Source: Streptomyces sp. NBC_00659
Lineage (GTDB): Bacteria; Actinomycetota; Actinomycetes; Streptomycetales; Streptomycetaceae
NCBI RefSeq assembly: GCF_036226925.1
Contig: NZ_CP109031.1
Span: forward strand, 6,138,001 to 6,202,000
Reading direction: 5' to 3'
Length of the DNA stretch: 64,000 nucleotides
The position numbers were made by a program, and so were the translations under genes. Positions 61,421 through 64,000 of the stretch are shown in pieces. Below the pieces are notes generated by a model, which saw only the letters and a list, made by a program, of their open reading frames with translations, was not told the origin of the DNA and searched no databases. Each line of letters begins with the position of its first letter. Within the stretch, counting starts at the first letter, position 1.

Positions 61421-61844
61421 ACCCCGGACGTTTCCACCGGGCTTGACCGCGCCGGGCCCTGCCGGCTCGGTCGGGGCGGTGCCTGGGTCGTTGTCTGGGT
61501 CTGGGCCCTGTGCCCGTGACTTCGGCTGTGACCGTGTCTGTGGCTGTGCCGGAGGCTCCGGCTACGACCGTGGCTGTGTTCCGGCTGCGACCCTGCCTGT
61601 GCCTGTGGCTGCGACCGCGGCTGTCCTGATGCCGGTTCCGGCGGGCACGTGAGGTCCGTACGCACCAGGCCCGTCCCGTAAGGCCCCTGCCGGGCGGCGC
61701 GGGCACCGACGCTCCCGCACGCTCCCGCACCGCCGGTCGTGCCGACGCGCCCCGCCCCGTGGAACGACCGCCCGAAGCGGTGGCCGGAAAGCCCCGCTCC
61801 CATTCCCTGCTCTCACTCACCCTCTCGCAAGGCTTCTCCTCACC
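61421..61844. other. Intergenic region between the PHP gene and marC
   Basis: A 424-bp spacer, largely the degenerate repeat tract and a short GCTCCCGCAC repeat at about 61710-61730. No promoter stands out; CTCACC precedes the marC ATG and the ribosome site is weak. Confidence 0.5.
61519..61630. repeat. Degenerate GGCTGTGACCGTG-type tandem tract
   Basis: About 110 bp of drifting 6- and 12-bp units built on GGCTGTG/ACCGTG. It lies between the PHP gene and marC. Confidence 0.7.
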
Positions 61845-62450
61845 ATGTTCGACGTCGCCGTCTTCGGCTCCCTCTTCCTCACGCTCTTCGTCATCATGGA
61901 TCCCCCCGGGATCACCCCGATCTTCCTGGCGCTCACCGCGGGCCGTCCCGCCCGGGTGCAGCGGCGGATGGCCGTCCAGGCGGTCTGCGTCGCCGGCGGT
62001 GTCATCACCGTCTTCGGGCTCCTCGGGCACCAGATCCTGGACTACCTGCACGTCTCCGTGCCCGCGCTGATGATCGCGGGCGGACTGCTGCTCCTGCTCA
62101 TCGCCCTCGACCTGCTCACCGGCAAGACGGACGAGCCGAAGCAGACCAAGGACGTCAACGTCGCCCTCGTACCCCTCGGGATGCCGCTGCTCGCCGGGCC
62201 CGGAGCGATCGTGTCCGTGATCCTCGCGGTGCAGAAGGCCGACTCGGTCGCCGGCCAGGTCTCCGTGTGGACCGCGATCCTCGCGATCCACGTCGTGCTG
62301 TGGGTCGTGATGCGCTACTCGCTGCTGATCATCCGCGTCATCAAGGACGGCGGAGTGGTCCTGGTGACCCGGCTCGCGGGCATGATGCTCTCCGCCATCG
62401 CGGTGCAGCAGATCATCAACGGTGTCACGCAGGTGATCCGGGGGGGCTGA
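61845..62450 (+). CDS. MarC family membrane protein
   Basis: A 201-residue protein with six predicted helices. VIMDPPGITPIFLALTAG near the start and VPLGMPLLAGPGAIVSVI are MarC/UPF0056 motifs. Transport role unknown despite the name. ATG at 61845. Confidence 0.9.
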   Translation: MFDVAVFGSLFLTLFVIMDPPGITPIFLALTAGRPARVQRRMAVQAVCVAGGVITVFGLLGHQILDYLHVSVPALMIAGGLLLLLIALDLLTGKTDEPKQTKDVNVALVPLGMPLLAGPGAIVSVILAVQKADSVAGQVSVWTAILAIHVVLWVVMRYSLLIIRVIKDGGVVLVTRLAGMMLSAIAVQQIINGVTQVIRGG

Positions 62451-62465
62451 CGCCCTGCCGACACA

Positions 62466-62503
62466 CAGAGCCCCGCACGGCTTTCTCGCCGTGCGGGGCT
62501 CTG
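62466..62503. terminator. Terminator after marC
   Basis: A perfect 16-bp stem (62466-62481 with 62488-62503, 6-nt loop), between convergent genes. Confidence 0.88.
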
Positions 62504-62594
62504 AAGTCTTTGCAGCGTCTGCTGTCCGCGACGCGGTTCGTCCTGCGAGGCGCCTTCGGTGCGCCCCTGTACCGCGAAGCGGACGGTCGTCGTG

Positions 62595-62747
62595 TTACGA
62601 AACGGTTGTGTCGGCCGGGCGGATCCACAGACGCTGCCCGATGGCGGCGGCCTGCTGAACGATCCGGTTGACGGAGGCGGCGTCTACGACAGTGCTGTCC
62701 ACGGGCGTGCCGTCGACATCGTCGAGTCGCATGATTTCGAAGCGCAA
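62595..62747 (-). CDS. Small conserved protein, 50 residues
   Basis: A short gene: RFEIMRLDDVDGTPVDSTVVD then AASVNRIVQQAAAIGQRLW (in parts), ending IRPADTTVS. Codons are strongly GC-ending and the sequence matches a small Streptomyces protein I recall, of unknown function. The TTG at 62747 is preferred because AAGGGAG lies 6 nt upstream; the ATG at 62771 has AGGAGG directly against it, too close. An 8-bp hairpin (62801-62825) lies in its upstream region. Confidence 0.65.
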   Translation of the reverse strand: MRFEIMRLDDVDGTPVDSTVVDAASVNRIVQQAAAIGQRLWIRPADTTVS

Positions 62748-62800
62748 GGGCTTCTCCCTTCGTCTGGTCATCCTCCTGAGGAGAACTACTTGGGTCTGAC

Positions 62801-62825
62801 GAGCGAGGCATCACTGTCCTCGCTC
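62801..62825. promoter_or_regulatory. Inverted repeat GAGCGAGG/CCTCGCTC upstream of the small gene
   Basis: A perfect 8-bp inverted repeat with a 9-nt loop in the divergent region between the small gene and the NYN gene. It may be an operator or leader hairpin. Confidence 0.4.
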
Positions 62826-62973
62826 ACGTAGGGAGTCAACGGGATGCGTGTTACAAACATTCCCTACGCTAAGGAAATTTTTCGAGAACCTAATTACCGG
62901 CGGGTAGCCCGGGTGGCGGAGACTGAACGGCGCCAGTTGTGTTCGCAGCGTGACCGCCGGGACAATGGCATCG

Positions 62974-63870
62974 ATGAACGACGACCACGCGGCTCTGGCC
63001 GCCCGCATAGACCGTACGAACGAGTTGCTCCAGCGCATGCTCGCCGAGGTCGCGAAGACCCCCTCCACCCACGCGATCTTCGTCGACGCCGGATATCTGT
63101 ACGCGGCCGCGGGGCGCCTCGTCGCCGGCACGGAGGACCGCCGTTCGTTCGACCTGGACACCGAGGGCCTCATCGAGGCACTCATCGACCGGGCCCGCAC
63201 GATCTTCGCCGACAGCAGGCTGCTGCGCGTCTACTGGTACGACGGCGCGCGGCGGCGCATCCACACCGCGGAGCAGCAGTCCATCGCCGAACTCCCGGAC
63301 GTGAAGGTCCGGTTGGGCAACCTGAACGCCAACAACCAGCAAAAGGGCGTCGATTCACTCATCCGCTCGGACCTGGAGTCCCTCGCCCGGCACCGCGCCA
63401 TCAGCGACGCGGCCCTGCTCGGCGGCGACGAGGACCTCGTCTCCGCGGTCGAGGCGGCCCAGGGCTACGGCGCCCGGGTCCACCTCTGGGGCATCGAGGC
63501 ACCCGAGGGCGGCAACCAGGCCGAGCCGCTTCTCTGGGAGGTCGACAGCCAGCGCACGCTCGACCTCGACTTCTTCAAGCCGTACGTGGCCAGGCGGACC
63601 GCCCAGTCGTACGACCCGACGGCGACGGTCCGGCCCACTCGGGAGGACGTGCGCTTCGTGGGCGCCCAGGTGGCCGCGAAGTGGCTGGCCGCACGCGGCC
63701 GTGAATCCCTGGCCGAGCTGCTTCCCGGCCACCCGTATCTCCCCGGCTCGGTCGACCAGGATCTGCTGGTCGAGGCCGAGGGGCTGCTCCAGTACTCCCT
63801 GCGCGGCCAGGCGGACCTGCGCCGCGCACTGCGGGACGGCTTCTGGGAGCACCTTCAGGCGCAGTACTAG
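62974..63870 (+). CDS. NYN-domain (PIN-like) protein
   Basis: A 298-residue protein with a NYN/PIN-type nuclease fold. IFVDAGYLYAAAGRL carries the first acidic residue, GVDSLIRSDLESLARH the second, and LLGGDEDLVSAVEAAQGYG the third cluster. The C-terminal third is a separate helical domain. Predicted RNase, not shown. ATG at 62974; GACAAT lies 7 nt upstream, again the leaderless pattern, and an ATG at 62965 is an alternative. Confidence 0.85.
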   Translation: MNDDHAALAARIDRTNELLQRMLAEVAKTPSTHAIFVDAGYLYAAAGRLVAGTEDRRSFDLDTEGLIEALIDRARTIFADSRLLRVYWYDGARRRIHTAEQQSIAELPDVKVRLGNLNANNQQKGVDSLIRSDLESLARHRAISDAALLGGDEDLVSAVEAAQGYGARVHLWGIEAPEGGNQAEPLLWEVDSQRTLDLDFFKPYVARRTAQSYDPTATVRPTREDVRFVGAQVAAKWLAARGRESLAELLPGHPYLPGSVDQDLLVEAEGLLQYSLRGQADLRRALRDGFWEHLQAQY

Positions 63871-63958
63871 GCCCCGGCGGACAACGTCTGCGCGTCCAGG
63901 GCGTCCAGGGCGTCGAGCGCCGGGCGCCGCGACGGCGCGAAGGTTGCCCGCCCGGGCA

Positions 63959-64000
63959 CTAGCCGAGGTTGCCGGGAGTGCTCGCGGGCAGCGTGCCGTC
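63959..64000 (-). CDS. Possible C-terminus of a leftward gene, cut by the window
   Basis: Thirteen codons ending DGTLPASTPGNLG and a TAG stop read leftward from the right edge. The composition is protein-like but too short to identify. Confidence 0.3.
   Translation of the reverse strand, partial: DGTLPASTPGNLG

Noticed and set aside
1..64000. CRISPR arrays, tRNA or rRNA genes, insertion sequences, phage genes
   Set aside because: None seen: no regularly spaced repeats with unique spacers, no cloverleaf recognised, no transposase or integrase motifs.

Overview
The window is high-GC actinobacterial chromosome, almost certainly from a Streptomyces. Coding regions have G/C-saturated third codon positions and GTG and TTG starts are common. 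The gene content includes the bldK oligopeptide importer, mycothiol biosynthesis (mshB), a ZAS anti-sigma factor and many Streptomyces-type conserved hypotheticals. It reads as core chromosome: I found no rRNA, tRNA, insertion sequence, prophage or CRISPR array.

Layout. 1-3783 (minus): a type-B succinate dehydrogenase operon (coiled-coil protein, five-helix membrane anchor, flavoprotein, iron-sulfur subunit running off the left edge). 4256-9113: an LpqW-type lipoprotein with a very charged low-complexity insert, then the ribosome-associated GTPase TypA/BipA. 9599-15838: the five-gene bldK importer (permease, binding lipoprotein, permease, two ATPases). 15839-16260: its terminator, followed by a ten-copy hexanucleotide microsatellite. 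17065-22717: a second complete oligopeptide importer. 22876-29384: an S9 peptidase, a small membrane protein, mshB, a DUF6113 membrane protein and a large anchored YoaR-like protein. 29658-33233: an ABC exporter translationally coupled to a DesK/DesR-like two-component system. 33255-43147: a SirB1-like protein, a GNAT, ferredoxin fdxA, lysine/peptidoglycan genes dapC and dapE, a LOG protein, a FolP2-type dihydropteroate synthase homologue, a DivIVA-like protein and tag. 44390-50103: DUF3117, an O-methyltransferase lacking a canonical start, and sigE-rseA-htrA-tatB (envelope stress). 50962-56955: mrp, DUF1003, an MgtE-N/CBS protein and corA. 57572-64000: a SUFU-domain protein, an MFS transporter, DUF6758, a PHP phosphoesterase, marC, a 50-residue protein and a NYN-domain protein.

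Together the genes cover peptide uptake and signalling (two Opp systems, one needed for development in S. coelicolor), envelope stress and protein export (SigE, its anti-sigma factor, HtrA, TatB), magnesium handling (CBS/MgtE-N, CorA) and diaminopimelate, mycothiol and respiratory metabolism. The gene set from lpqW/typA through mshB, fdx, dapC, dapE, LOG, folP2, tag, DUF3117 and the sigE cluster to mrp and corA parallels one M. tuberculosis region (about Rv1165-Rv1239), so this is an old conserved actinobacterial neighbourhood.

The less ordinary signals are small. They are an AT-rich rare-codon patch inside the LOG gene, the microsatellite and two degenerate repeat tracts between genes, a family of TAGGNT-N7-ATG (leaderless-looking) starts, candidate operators upstream of the ABC/two-component operon and the MFS gene, an ECF-type promoter upstream of sigE, and SBP-distal hairpins in both peptide importers. 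I did not find a clear novel multi-gene system.
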